Origin: Nostocoides sp. HKS02
Lineage (GTDB): Bacteria > Actinomycetota > Actinomycetes > Actinomycetales > Dermatophilaceae
Length of the DNA: 64,000 nt
Assembly (NCBI RefSeq): GCF_009707485.1
Contig: NZ_CP046121.1
Coordinates: forward strand, 3,224,001-3,288,000
Reading direction: 5' to 3'
Shown here: in pieces, positions 1-9,872 of the stretch
Layout: every line of letters starts with the position of its first letter
Position numbering within the stretch: the first letter of the stretch is position 1
Translations under genes and position numbers: made by a program
The notes under the pieces: model-generated
Told to the model about the DNA's origin: nothing
Databases searched by the model: none
What the model saw: the letters and a program-made list of their open reading frames with translations, nothing else

Positions 1-3000
1 CCTACGACGGCGCGGCCAACAAGCGCCGGCTCGCCCAGGAGTTCGGCGCCGCCCTCGAGCGCGGCACCCAGACCGAGGACCCCGACACCGCAGAGCTCGA
101 GCGCACGCTGGTCGAGCGCCGCGCCACCCTCGTCGGCCACGCGCAGGCCCTGCACGAGGTGCGCCAGCCGTGGGGCGTCTCCGCCTACCAGGCGCAGGAG
201 GCCATCTCCAGGCTCGGTGCGGCCCCGCGCCCGCCCACGTCGCGGGTGCGGCTGCGCGGCGAGCAGCTGACCGGCCTCGACCGGCGCAGGGTGCAGGACC
301 TCGGCCGGGCCCTGACCGAGGCAGCGTCCTTGGGAGCGTGGTCGACCGACCCGGGCACCGACCCGTGGTTCGGCGCCCGGATCGCCACCGCTGACGAGGC
401 CGTGCGCGCTCGCGACATCACGACGCGGTACAGCCAGGGTGGCCTGCAGGACCTCGAGCAGACCATGCACGAGGTCTTCGCCGAGGTGAGCCTGCCCGAC
501 GCCACCCGGATCTCCGACTGGAGCGCGGTGCTCGACACCGTCGGACGCGTGCGCGAGACCCTGGAGGTGTTCCGACCCGAGGTGTTCGACATCCCCCTTG
601 CCGACCTGGTGGCCGCCACCGGGAGCAAGGACTACCGCGAGACGCACGGGATCGACCTCGGCTGGTACGCCCGGCTCCGACTGCGCCGCCAGACGCGGTC
701 GTTGCTGAGGCCCGGACCCCCGCCGCAGGACCTGCACGGCGCGCTCCTCGACGCCCAGAAGCAGCGGGTCGCGTGGCAGCAGATGGCCGGCGCAGGCGGC
801 CGCCCCGAGATCCCCGCAGACCTGGATCGGGCGCGCGCGGCATACGAGAAGGTCGCCCTCGACCTGACCTGGCTGGGCGAGCGGCTCGCGCCGACCGCCG
901 GCGGGGGCGAGCTCGTGGCGACTCCGATCGACGAGCTGCAGCAGCGGATGCGCGACCTCGCGGACCGACCCGAGCGACTCACGATCCTGCCGCAGGTGCT
1001 CGGCGCCCTCGACGATCTGCGCGAGGCAGGCATGGGCGCCCTCGTCGACGACCTCGCCCGTCGCGGCGTCGAGCCTGACGACGTGGCGACCGAGCTGGAC
1101 TTCGTGTGGTGGACGTCGCTGTGTGAAGACCTCGTTGTGCGGGACCCGAGGTACGGCGCCCACGACGGCGCGCAGCTGCAGCGGGTGGTCGGCGAGTACG
1201 TCGCCGCCGACCACGACCACCTGCGGGCGAGCGTCGACCGGGTGCGGGCCGGCGCCGGCCGCCGGCTGCGTGAGGTCCTCGCCGACCACCCCGAGCAGGA
1301 GGCGCTGGTTCGCGCCGAGGCCGGCAAGGCCCGTCGCCACCGATCGTTGCGCGACCTGCTGCCGCGGGCCGGCGAGACGCTCACCGCTGCCAAGCCCGCC
1401 TGGGCGATGTCGCCCCTCGTCGTCGCGTCGGTGCTGCCGCCCGGTCAGTGGTTCGACGTGGTCATCTTCGACGAGGCCTCCCAGATCCCGCCCGCCCAGG
1501 CCGTCTCTGCCATCTCGCGAGCCAAGCAGGTCGTGGTCGCCGGCGACGAGCGCCAGCTGCCGCCGACGACCTTCTTCACCTCGGCGGTGGACGAGGAGGG
1601 CGCCCCCGAGAGCGAGGTGCTCACCGAGGGGTTCGAGTCGGTGCTCGACGTGCTCACCGCGGCGCTGCCCACCCGCCGGCTCGCGTGGCACTACCGCTCG
1701 CTCGACCAGCGGCTGGTGGCCTTCGCCAACCACGAGATCTACGACGGCTCGCTCGTGACGTTCCCCGGCACGGGGTCCGAGCCGGTCGTGCGTCTCGAGT
1801 GCGTGGAGGGATCCGGTGTCGTGCAGCCCGGTGAGGAGGCCATCGAGTCGACCGAGGCCGAGGTCAGCCGGGTGGTCGCGCTCGTGCTCGACCACGCCCG
1901 CTCGCGCCCTCAGGAGTCCCTGGGCGTCATCGCACTGGGCATCAAGCACGCCAACCGGCTGGACGACGCCTTGCGGAGGGCGCTCGCCGACGCCGACGGC
2001 CTCGGCGACTTCTTCGACGAGGACCGTCCCGAGCGCTTCTTCGTCAAGAACCTCGAGCGCGTCCAGGGCGACGAGCGCGACGCCATCATCGTGTCCGTCG
2101 GCTACGGCAAGACCCCGCACGGCCGGGTGCTCCACCGTTTCGGCCCGCTCAACCTCGAGGGCGGCGAGCGGCGCCTCAACGTCGCGATCACCCGTGCCCG
2201 GCGCCGCATGACCGTCGTGTCCTCGCTCGTGGCAGCCGACCTCGACCCCGCCCGGCTCAAGGCGCGTGGGGCGGTCATGCTGCGCGACTTCCTGGCGTAT
2301 GCCGCCGACGGCACCCTGCCGGTGGCACCCGATGGCCAGGCGCCGGCATCGAAGGGCGGCGCCGCGGTGGCGGACCCGCTGCGCAGCGAGTTCGCCGCGC
2401 GGCTGCGGGGCTCTGGCCTGGTCGTCCACGAGAGCTACGGCGGCGCCGACCATCCGGTCGACCTCGCCGTCGAGGACCCGGACCTGCCTGGCCGGGTGCT
2501 CGTTGCCGTCGAGACCGACGGCCCGGCGTATGTCGGCATGCACAGCACCCGGGACCGTGACCGGCTGCGGGCCGAGCAGCTCGGGCGACTCGGGTGGACG
2601 CACGTGCGCGTCTGGTCGACGGACCTGTTCCGCGACCCCGCCCGGGACGTCTCTCGCGTCCACGCGGCCCTGACCCGTGCGGCAGCCGCGCGGACGCAGC
2701 CGACGGCCGCGGACGAAGAGGCCGCGGACCCAGCGGCCGCGGACCCAGCGGCCGCGGACGTGCCCGCTCCCCCTCGGGTCAGCGGCCGGTCTCGACGACC
2801 CCGCCGACGGCTCGCTGGAGGCGGTCACGGACGACGGGTTCGTGCCCACGGCCGACGCCGGCGCCCGGGGACGTCGGCTGCGCGGGCGGCGCGTCGTGCG
2901 CCCGGCCGAGCAGACCAAGGACGACACCGACCTCGGGTGGGGCGAGCGGCGCGACCAGAGCGCCCACGACCGGTGGCTCGAGGAGCAGCGTCCCCCGCAC

Positions 3001-3015
3001 TGGGGCACGGACTGA
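1..3015 (+). CDS. SF1 DNA/RNA helicase with C-terminal REase-like domain, 5' truncated, frameshifted near 3' end
   Basis: The frame is already open at the window edge (codons from base 3), so the N-terminus lies outside. Seen: Walker B-type FDEAS followed by GDERQLPP (about 1470-1560), AWHYRS (about 1684), the ERVQGDERD motif (about 2056) and ITRARRR (about 2188), the standard SF1 helicase motif V/VI region. A C-terminal segment (about 2370-2670, with VAVETDGPAY and VRVWSTDLF) resembles the Vsr-like REase domain that ends many such helicases. After the C5 run at 2769-2773 the frame becomes Arg-rich nonsense, while the next frame encodes an acidic tail ending at 3015, six bases before a terminator hairpin, so one extra base is likely. 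Inferred role: nucleic-acid remodelling or defence-like nuclease; the substrate cannot be told. Confidence 0.8.
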
Positions 3016-3020
3016 GCCCG

Positions 3021-3070
3021 GTGCGACGACGGCGCCGGCCCCCGTGCGGGGACCGGCGCCGTCGTCGCAC
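3021..3070. terminator. Bidirectional terminator between helicase and mscL
   Basis: Arms of 23 bp (3021-3043 and 3048-3070) pair with a single mismatch around a 4-nt loop. The hairpin lies between two convergent genes, 5 bp after the corrected helicase stop and 11 bp after the mscL stop. Confidence 0.85.
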
Positions 3071-3081
3071 TGCAGCGATGC

Positions 3082-3447
3082 TCAGGCGCGGGCCCGGAGG
3101 CTGTCGCGGATCTCGCGCAGCAGCAGGATGTCCTCGTCGGGAGCGGCGTCGACCTCCTCCGACGTGGCGAACCGGGACTTGGCTGCCTCGTAGGGCTTGA
3201 CGACGAAGAAGTACACGACGAACGCCATGATGAGGAAGGCGACGAGTGCGGTCAGGAACGGGCCGACCGAAACCAGGTTGCCGGGATGCCACTTGTCGAA
3301 GTTGGGAGCACCGCCAGCCTTGGCGAGCAGCTCGATGATGACCTTGGTGAAGGCCGTGACCACGGCGGCGAAGGCCGCGCCGATGATGAATGCGACGGCA
3401 AGCTCGACGAGGTTGCCGCGCATGACGAAGTCCTTGAAACCCTTCAT
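3082..3447 (-). CDS. mscL: Large-conductance mechanosensitive channel MscL
   Basis: The 121-aa product matches the normal MscL size. It opens with the typical amphipathic N-terminus (MKGFKDFVMRGN) and TM1 (about residues 14-40, ELAVAFIIGAAFAAVV). TM2 (about 65-88, ALVAFLIMAFVVYFFVVKP) follows, then a charged C-terminal helix (EDILLLREIRDSL). It forms a homopentameric pore that opens under membrane tension and releases solutes on osmotic downshock. An AGGTCACGACC stretch upstream gives only a weak RBS. It converges with the helicase gene and shares its terminator. Confidence 0.95.
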   Translation of the reverse strand: MKGFKDFVMRGNLVELAVAFIIGAAFAAVVTAFTKVIIELLAKAGGAPNFDKWHPGNLVSVGPFLTALVAFLIMAFVVYFFVVKPYEAAKSRFATSEEVDAAPDEDILLLREIRDSLRARA

Positions 3448-3551
3448 GGGGGTCGTGACCTTTCGCTAGAGGTGAGCTCTTACGGTCGCTCACGGTAGCG
3501 ATCAGAGGCCGGTTTTCGGCAGGGGTACGGGCACCCACGGGGTCGGGCACC

Positions 3552-4232
3552 TCAGCGCGACCGGAGCACCACCGTGAGGGCCGGGCGTCCGAGGGCGTCG
3601 AGGGGAGTGCGCGCCAGCGTCTCGGCAGTGTCGTGACCTGCGGCGACGATGAGGCCGGAGGGCGCGGCCGCGCTCGACGCCACCCGGGAGGCGGAGACCA
3701 GGGGATCGGAGCTGTCGCCGGAAAATTGATCGACCCGTAACACCAGTACCGCGCGCGCCGCGACGCCGTCGGGGCTGACCAGGTCGATGCGGTCACCGGG
3801 GCGGACCATCGCGCCGGCACCGGGGTCGGCGAGGGCGACGTGCACCGCCACCGATCCGCTCGGCTGGCCGTCGAGCAGCCCTGCGCCCGAGAGTCGTTGC
3901 TCGGTCAGCGGTTCACCGGCACCCACCACACTGGTGAGCCGTCGGCCCACGACGTCGGAAGCGGACCGGAGGGCAGCCGCAGGGGCGATCGCGACAGGCC
4001 ACCGCGTCACCCGCACGGCGTCCACCGCCGACTCGCCGACAGCCAGTGGGCGGGTTGCGACCAGCACGGGCACGGTGGGCCCCTGCGCTGGCGCTCGCAG
4101 GGCGCCGACGACCCCGAGTACGGCGGCGGACGCGCAGGCGGCAGCGAGGACGCGCCGCACCATGCGGCGCCGCCAGGCTCGCCGCCGACCCGGACCCCGC
4201 AGCGCGGCCAGCGCGCCCCCCAGCGCGGTCAC
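3552..4232 (-). CDS. SAF-domain protein (CpaB/FlgA-like), membrane anchored
   Basis: About 226 aa from the GTG at 4232. An N-terminal hydrophobic anchor (VRRVLAAACASAAVLGVVGAL) is followed by a SAF-like segment (VPVLVATRPLAVGESAVDAV, then VGRRLTSVVGAGEPLTEQRL) and a second segment with RPGDRIDLV. SAF proteins of this type relate to CpaB/RcpC pilus assembly and FlgA proteins, but no pilus or flagellar genes lie nearby, so the role here is unknown. The GTG start is 5 bp after the mtnP stop, implying co-transcription; the ATG at 4163 (203 aa) is the alternative. The long upstream reading frame overlapping mtnP is an artefact. Confidence 0.75.
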   Translation of the reverse strand: MTALGGALAALRGPGRRRAWRRRMVRRVLAAACASAAVLGVVGALRAPAQGPTVPVLVATRPLAVGESAVDAVRVTRWPVAIAPAAALRSASDVVGRRLTSVVGAGEPLTEQRLSGAGLLDGQPSGSVAVHVALADPGAGAMVRPGDRIDLVSPDGVAARAVLVLRVDQFSGDSSDPLVSASRVASSAAAPSGLIVAAGHDTAETLARTPLDALGRPALTVVLRSR

Positions 4233-4237
4233 CGCAC

Positions 4238-5083
4238 TCAGCCCGGCAGCGCGAACGGCAGGGTGATGCCGTCGAGGGCCCGCCGACACGCACAGGTCGC
4301 GGTGGCGTCGGGCTCGCTCGGTGGCATCGAGCCCAAGGCGGAGCGGAGCACGGACTTCAGGGCGTCGATGTTCTGGGCGAACACCGCCAGCACCTCGTCG
4401 TGGGTGACGGCCTCGGCCCCACCCACCCCGGCGTCGTGGTCGGTGACCAGGGCGATGGTGGTGAAGCACATCGCCAGCTCGCGGGCGATGGCCGCTTCGG
4501 GCATGGCGGTCATGCCGACGATCGACCACCCGGCCTGTTGGTGCCACAGCGACTCGGCCCGGGAGGAGAACCTCGGCCCGTTGATGACCACGAGCGTCCC
4601 GTCCGCGGCCACGCTCGCCCCCGCCGCACGGGCCGCCTCGATGGCGACGGACCGGCCGCGTGGACAGAACGGATCGGCGAAGCCGACGTGCACGACGGGG
4701 CCCTCCGCGGCATACACCGTGTGGGCGCGGCCCCAGGTGCGGTCGACCATCTGGTCGGGGAGGACGAGGGTGCCCGGACCCAGCTCGGGCCGCAGCGAGC
4801 CCACCGCACAGGGGGAGAGCACCTGGCGCACCCCGACCGAGCGCAGCGCCCAGAGGTTGGCGCGGTAGTTGACCCGGTGGGGCGGGAAGCGGTGACCCTG
4901 GCCGTGGCGCGCGATGAAGGCGACCCGGCGGCCGTCGACCTCGCCGACGACCAGGTCGTCACTCGGGTCACCGAACGGCGTGCTGACCTTGACCCGGTCG
5001 GCCGAGTCGAAGAACTCGTAGAACCCCGACCCGCCGATCAGGCCGAGGTCGGCGCGGGGCGCAGGCTCCGAAGTGGGCGTCAT
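4238..5083 (-). CDS. mtnP: S-methyl-5'-thioadenosine phosphorylase
   Basis: 281 aa of the PNP/MTAP family. Visible signatures are LGLIGGSGFYEF at the N-terminus (phosphate-binding loop), ARHGQGH, HRVNYRAN, a central VINGPRFSSRAES and the substrate-binding VGMTAMPEAAIARELAMCF, with D-H-D (VTDHDAG) near residue 220. It cleaves methylthioadenosine with phosphate to adenine and 5-methylthioribose-1-phosphate for purine and methionine salvage in the cytoplasm. A TAGGCT box 6 nt before the ATG suggests a leaderless transcript. It heads an operon with the SAF-domain gene. Confidence 0.93.
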   Translation of the reverse strand: MTPTSEPAPRADLGLIGGSGFYEFFDSADRVKVSTPFGDPSDDLVVGEVDGRRVAFIARHGQGHRFPPHRVNYRANLWALRSVGVRQVLSPCAVGSLRPELGPGTLVLPDQMVDRTWGRAHTVYAAEGPVVHVGFADPFCPRGRSVAIEAARAAGASVAADGTLVVINGPRFSSRAESLWHQQAGWSIVGMTAMPEAAIARELAMCFTTIALVTDHDAGVGGAEAVTHDEVLAVFAQNIDALKSVLRSALGSMPPSEPDATATCACRRALDGITLPFALPG

Positions 5084-5089
5084 GGCGGC

Positions 5090-5095
5090 AGCCTA
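5090..5095 (-). promoter_or_regulatory. Leaderless -10 box of mtnP
   Basis: TAGGCT (minus strand) lies 6 nt upstream of the ATG at 5083, the spacing typical of actinobacterial leaderless promoters. No Shine-Dalgarno sequence is present. Confidence 0.5.
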
Positions 5096-5215
5096 CGCAC
5101 GGGTCCGGCTCACCTCGGGCGCGGCGGCGGCCCTGTGGACCGTGCGACGACGATGCCCGCTCCTGTGGACAGGAACGGGCCCACGTCGCGGTATGCCGCC
5201 GCTTGGGGGCTGCGG

Positions 5216-5578
5216 TCAGGCTGCGGAGCCGTCCTTGGAACGGGACGTGCCCGAGCTCGACGTGCTGGACCCGGAGCTGTCCGAGCCCGAGCTGCTGGAC
5301 GACCCCGACGAAGACGATCCAGTCGAGCCAGTCGAGGACCCAGAAGACCCAGACGACCCAGACGAGTCGCTGCTGGCCGCCGGGACCGAGGCGGAGGAGC
5401 CGCTGCGCGAGTCGGTGCGGTAGAAACCGCCGCCCTTGAACACCACGCCGACCGCGTTGAAGACCTTGCGCAGGCGGCCGCCGCACTCGGGGCAGATCGT
5501 GAGCGAGTCGTCACTGAACGACTGGACGGCGTCGAACCGGTGGTCGCACTCGGTGCAGGCGTAGGAGTACGTCGGCAC
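5216..5578 (-). CDS. FmdB-family zinc ribbon protein with Ser-rich tail
   Basis: 120 aa from a GTG preceded by GGAGG at good spacing. The N-terminal 45 residues are the FmdB/CxxC regulatory domain: PTYSYACTECDHRFD and a second CPECGG pair, giving a four-cysteine zinc knuckle. The last 65 residues are almost only Ser, Gly and Thr, written in near-repetitive codons that read as GACCCAGA-like units on the plus strand. FmdB proteins are small and widespread, with a proposed regulatory role that is not firmly established. The longer upstream frame is a shadow of the antiporter gene. Confidence 0.88.
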   Translation of the reverse strand: MPTYSYACTECDHRFDAVQSFSDDSLTICPECGGRLRKVFNAVGVVFKGGGFYRTDSRSGSSASVPAASSDSSGSSGSSGSSTGSTGSSSSGSSSSSGSDSSGSSTSSSGTSRSKDGSAA

Positions 5579-5673
5579 GGTTTCCTCCAAGGTGGCGCGG
5601 AGTGCGAGGCGGGCACGAAGGGCCCGGCTGGCACTGTGGGTGGGCGAGTGCCAAGTGTAATGCTGGCGGACGG

Positions 5674-7194
5674 CTACTTCTTCCACCCGGCGAGGCGACC
5701 GTGCTGGCTGACGGCCCGGACCCGCTTCTCGGCTCGGGTGCGCGACTCGGCGGTCGTGACGATCAGGAGCTGGTCGCCGCGCCGGATCGCGGTGTTCGCC
5801 ACGGGCACGAAGGCCCCGTCGCCGCGCACCACGAGGGTGACGTTCGCCCCCACGGGCAGCCGCAGCTCGAAGATCTCGACTCCGTGCAGCCGAGACGCCT
5901 CGCCGACGGTGACCTGGAGCATCTCGGCGCCCATCTCCTCGAGTGGGGTGGACTCCACTGCGAGGTCCAGGGACTGGTAGTCCTCGGCGATGCCGAGCCG
6001 CCGCGCCATCCACGGCAGCGTGGGCCCCTGGATCAGCGTGAACACGACGACCAGGACGAATACGAGCTCGAAGATCCAGTCGATGCCCTTGGCGCCCACG
6101 GTCAAGGGCACGGTCGCCAGCACGACCGGGACGGCGCCCCGCAGGCCAGCCCAGGACAGGAACACCTGGTCGCGCCAGCCGATCCGGAACGGCGCCACCG
6201 AGAAGAGCACGGACAGCGGCCGGGCGACGAGCAGCAGCACCAGGCCGATGACGATCGCCGGGACCACCTGCCCGGCCATCCGGTCCGGTGAGGCCAACAG
6301 CCCGAGGAGGACGAAGAGACCGATCTGGGCCAGCCAGCCCAGCGCGGTCGACAGTCCCTGCACCGCGGCCCGGTGTGGCAGGCGCAGGTTACCCAGCACG
6401 AGCGCGGCGAGGTAGCAGGCGATGAAGCCGCTGGTGTGCGCACTGGCGGCCACGGCATACGCGAGGACCGTGAGGGCGACCACCCCGATGCTGAACAGGC
6501 CCGACGAGCCGCCCGCGGCCCGTCGCATGAACTGGCCCCCGAGCCAGCCCACCGCCAGGCCGATCGCGGCACCGACTCCCAGCTCGAGCACCGCCTTGAG
6601 CGCCAGGATCGCCCAGGACTCGGCGTGGCCGCCATCGGCGCTGCGCGCAGCGAGGGCGGTGACGAGGATGACCACGGGAGCGTCGTTGAACCCGGACTCC
6701 GCCTCGAGCATGCCGGTGATGCGGCGGGGAAGCGGCACCCGGCGCAGCACCGAGAAGACGGCGGCGGCGTCGGTGGACGAGAGGATCGCCGCGACGAGGA
6801 GGGCGTTGTCCCAGTTCAGGTGGAGGACGTACCGCGCCGCCAGCGCCACCACGCCGACCGAGACGAGCACGCCCACGGTGGACAGCACCGCCGCCGGCCC
6901 GACCGACCGGCGGATGCCTTCCCACCGGGTGCTCAGGCCACCCTCGGACAGGATGAGGATGAGCGCGGCATACCCGAGCACCTGGGTGAGCTGGGCGGAG
7001 TCGAAGTTGATACCGAGCCCGGACTCGCCGAGGGCGAGCCCGATCGCCAGGTAGATGAGCAGTGACGGGAGCCCGGACTTGACCGACAGCCGGACCGCCG
7101 CCACCGATACGAGCAGCACGACCGACCCCACGAGGAGCGCCGACGTCAGGTCATGCAGGGTGAACGAGTCGGCTACAGGCAAACCTGGGAGCAC
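5674..7194 (-). CDS. CPA1-type potassium/proton antiporter with C-terminal TrkA-C domain
   Basis: 506 aa with about 12 hydrophobic spans. The first about 400 residues form the Na+/H+ exchanger fold; the conserved ESGFNDAPVVI motif (about residue 165, with the ion-binding Asp) and SSTDAAAVFSVLRR are clear. Residues about 420-495 form a TrkA-C-like regulatory domain (EEMGAEMLQVTVGEAS, then RRGDQLLIVTT). This is the NhaP2/CvrA layout, which exports K+ in exchange for protons. The start is a GTG at 7194. The gene is divergent from the penicillin acylase gene with 46 bp between starts. Confidence 0.9.
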   Translation of the reverse strand: MLPGLPVADSFTLHDLTSALLVGSVVLLVSVAAVRLSVKSGLPSLLIYLAIGLALGESGLGINFDSAQLTQVLGYAALILILSEGGLSTRWEGIRRSVGPAAVLSTVGVLVSVGVVALAARYVLHLNWDNALLVAAILSSTDAAAVFSVLRRVPLPRRITGMLEAESGFNDAPVVILVTALAARSADGGHAESWAILALKAVLELGVGAAIGLAVGWLGGQFMRRAAGGSSGLFSIGVVALTVLAYAVAASAHTSGFIACYLAALVLGNLRLPHRAAVQGLSTALGWLAQIGLFVLLGLLASPDRMAGQVVPAIVIGLVLLLVARPLSVLFSVAPFRIGWRDQVFLSWAGLRGAVPVVLATVPLTVGAKGIDWIFELVFVLVVVFTLIQGPTLPWMARRLGIAEDYQSLDLAVESTPLEEMGAEMLQVTVGEASRLHGVEIFELRLPVGANVTLVVRGDGAFVPVANTAIRRGDQLLIVTTAESRTRAEKRVRAVSQHGRLAGWKK

Positions 7195-7228
7195 GGCCCG
7201 TCCGTCCTTTCCCTCGGTGGCGTGCGGC

Positions 7229-7234
7229 TAGTCT
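7229..7234 (+). promoter_or_regulatory. Leaderless -10 box of penicillin acylase gene
   Basis: TAGTCT lies 6 nt before the GTG at 7241, in a short divergent intergenic region without any Shine-Dalgarno sequence. Confidence 0.45.
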
Positions 7235-7240
7235 CGCAGG

Positions 7241-9841
7241 GTGTCTCGCGTGATTCTCGCTCGCCGTGTTGCCCTCGCTGTTGCCGCCCTGCTCGTGGTG
7301 GCCCTCGGCGTGGGCGCCGTGCTTGCCGTGACCTGGGTCAGGCGGCCCTTTCCCACCACGGAGGGCGAGATCAGCGTGCCTGGGCTCACAGGCAAGGTGC
7401 AGGTGCTCCGGGGCGACCACGGAATCCCGCAGATCTACGCCGACAACGCCGAGGACCTGTTCCGCGCCGAGGGTTTCGTCCACGCCCAGGACCGCTTCTT
7501 CGAGATGGACCTGCGCCGGCACATCACCTCCGGCCGCCTCTCCGAGCTCGTGGGCAAGTCCGGGCTCAGCACCGACCGGGTGATCCGCACGCTGGGCTGG
7601 CGTCGCGTCGCCGAGGCCGAGCTCCCGACCCTCAAGCCCGAGACCCGCCGCTACCTGCAGGCGTATGCCGACGGGGTCAACGCCTACATCCACCGGCAGG
7701 GCAGTCCGTCGGACATGTCCCTCGAGTACGTCTTCCTGTCGACCAAGGTCCCGGACTACCGGGTCGAGGACTGGACCCCGGCGGACTCGCTGGCGTGGCT
7801 GAAGGCCATGGCCTGGGACCTGCGCGGTGACTACACCTCTGAGCTGATGCGGGCGCGGCTGGCGGGCTCGATGCCGATCGCGCAGATCAACGAGCTGTAC
7901 CCGCCCTACCCCTACGACACCAACAAGCCGATCTTGTCGGGCCAGGACTGGAGCCCCGCGTCGACCGGCGTCCCGTCGACCGGCGTCCCGTCGACGACCG
8001 CCCAGTCCGCGGTCCCGCCCGGTCTCGAGGCCAACCCGGTCATCCGCCAGGCGTATGCAGCGACGCAGCAGGCGCTCGACAGCGTCCCGAAGACGCTGGG
8101 GCGCGGCGACGGCATCGGCTCGAACTCCTGGGTGGTCGCCGGCAGCCGCACGAGCACCGGAAAGCCGTTGCTGGCCAACGACCCCCACCTCGGGGTGAGC
8201 ATCCCAGGCATCTGGTACCAGGTCGGCCTGCACTGCCGATCCGTCTCGAGTGCGTGCCCGTTCGACGTGGCCGGGTACTCGTTCGCCGGCCTGCCAGGGG
8301 TGGTCATCGGCCACAACCAGTCGATCGGCTGGGGTTTCACCAACCTCAGCCCGGACGTCAGTGACTTCTTCCTCGAGCAGGTGCGTGGCAACACCTACCT
8401 GCGCGACGGCAAGCAGGTGCCCCTCACGATGCGCACCGAGACGATCAAGATCGGCGGCGGTGGTGAGGAGACCATCACGGTCCGCAGCACCGTGCACGGC
8501 CCGATCCTGTCCGACGCTATCAACGCCGTCGCCAAGGCTGGTGAGAGCCCACCGGTCAACGGCCACACCAGCCCCGGCAACTACGAGGTCGCGTTGCAGT
8601 GGACGGGAATCCAGCCCGGCAAGACGGCCGACGCGATCTTCGGGCTCGACGAGGCCACGAACTTCCAGCAGTTCCGCGAGGCGGCGAAGTCCTTCGACGT
8701 CCCCGCGCAGAACCTGCTGTATGCCGACACCGCCGGCAACATCGGCTACCAGGCTCCCGGTCGCGTCCCGATCCGGAGTCGCTACATGGACGCTGCGCCG
8801 GGGTACTGGATCCGCCCCGGGTGGGTGTCGTCGTGGGACTGGCGCGGCTACGTGCCGTTCGACCAGATGCCCTACACCTACAACCCGCCTGAGGGCTTCA
8901 TCGTCGCCGCCAACCAGGCTGTCACCCAGAGCAGCACGCCGTTCCTCACGACCGAGTGGGACTACGGCTACCGCAGCCAGCGCATCCGCGACCTGCTGCA
9001 GAACAACCGCAAGGTCACGCCGGCGATGATGTCGACGATCCAGGGCGACGTCCGCAACCAGTTCGCTCCCACGTTGGTCAAGGCCCTGCTCAAGGTCGAC
9101 CTCGGGCACGACGGCTTCACCAAGCAGGCGCAGGACCTCCTGCGCGGCTGGGACTTCACCAGCCCGGTGGGCAACTCGCGGTCGGCTGCCGCGGCGGCGT
9201 ACTACAACGCCGTGTGGTCCAACCTGCTCGACCTGACCTTCAACGACGAGCTGCCCCAGGACCTGCGCGCCGATGGCGGTGGCCAGTGGATGCAGGCGGT
9301 CGCGGGTCTGCTGCAGAAGCCGCGCTCGGCGTGGTGGGACGACAAGCGGACGGCCGGGGTGACCGAGGGCGAGTCCGAGATCCTCCGCAAGGCCCTGGTC
9401 GACGCGCGGCTCCAGCTGACCCGCGAGCTCGGCAAGGAGCCGACCGACTGGGAGTGGGGCGAGCTGCACCAGCTCACGTTGCGTCACCAGGTCCTCGGCG
9501 GGTCCAACGTCCCCAGCTTCGTCTCGCTGCTGTTCAACCGCGGTCCGATCGACCTGCCCGGGGGCTCGGCGATCGTCGATGCCAACGGCTGGGACGCCAG
9601 TGTCGGGTTCAGCGTCGACTGGGCGCCCTCGATGCGCATGGTCGTCGACCTGTCGAACCTCGACCACTCGCGCTGGGTCAACCAGACCGGCAACAGTGGC
9701 CACGCCTTTGCCGCGAACTACGACGACCAGACCGATGCCTGGGCCAACAACGAGCTGTTCGACTGGCCGTTCAGCTCGGGCGCCGTGCACAGCGCCGGCG
9801 GCGAGGACCTGACCCTGGTGCCGGCGCCGGCCAACAGTTAG
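7241..9841 (+). CDS. Penicillin acylase family (Ntn-hydrolase) secreted precursor
   Basis: 866 aa. An N-terminal hydrophobic segment (residues about 8-30) is a signal peptide or anchor. The alpha chain contains RGDHGIPQIYADN and AQDRFFEMD, a spacer follows, and the beta chain begins at the nucleophile Ser in IGSNSWVVAG (about residue 294), equivalent to the SNxW of penicillin G acylase. LANDPHL and FNDELPQDL follow the family pattern. The precursor should self-cleave before Ser294. The family hydrolyses amide bonds of beta-lactams, acyl-homoserine lactones or similar; the substrate here is not predictable. A VPSTG repeat (about 7965-8000) sits in the linker before the nucleophile. Confidence 0.9.
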   Translation: MSRVILARRVALAVAALLVVALGVGAVLAVTWVRRPFPTTEGEISVPGLTGKVQVLRGDHGIPQIYADNAEDLFRAEGFVHAQDRFFEMDLRRHITSGRLSELVGKSGLSTDRVIRTLGWRRVAEAELPTLKPETRRYLQAYADGVNAYIHRQGSPSDMSLEYVFLSTKVPDYRVEDWTPADSLAWLKAMAWDLRGDYTSELMRARLAGSMPIAQINELYPPYPYDTNKPILSGQDWSPASTGVPSTGVPSTTAQSAVPPGLEANPVIRQAYAATQQALDSVPKTLGRGDGIGSNSWVVAGSRTSTGKPLLANDPHLGVSIPGIWYQVGLHCRSVSSACPFDVAGYSFAGLPGVVIGHNQSIGWGFTNLSPDVSDFFLEQVRGNTYLRDGKQVPLTMRTETIKIGGGGEETITVRSTVHGPILSDAINAVAKAGESPPVNGHTSPGNYEVALQWTGIQPGKTADAIFGLDEATNFQQFREAAKSFDVPAQNLLYADTAGNIGYQAPGRVPIRSRYMDAAPGYWIRPGWVSSWDWRGYVPFDQMPYTYNPPEGFIVAANQAVTQSSTPFLTTEWDYGYRSQRIRDLLQNNRKVTPAMMSTIQGDVRNQFAPTLVKALLKVDLGHDGFTKQAQDLLRGWDFTSPVGNSRSAAAAAYYNAVWSNLLDLTFNDELPQDLRADGGGQWMQAVAGLLQKPRSAWWDDKRTAGVTEGESEILRKALVDARLQLTRELGKEPTDWEWGELHQLTLRHQVLGGSNVPSFVSLLFNRGPIDLPGGSAIVDANGWDASVGFSVDWAPSMRMVVDLSNLDHSRWVNQTGNSGHAFAANYDDQTDAWANNELFDWPFSSGAVHSAGGEDLTLVPAPANS

Positions 9842-9872
9842 CGAGGTCCGTCGGCCAGCGCGGGTCGTCCAG

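Noticed and set aside
2790..3200. Helicase reading frame continuing to 3200 as an Arg-rich tail
   Set aside because: Composition is a GC shadow; the next frame gives an acidic, protein-like tail ending just before the terminator hairpin.
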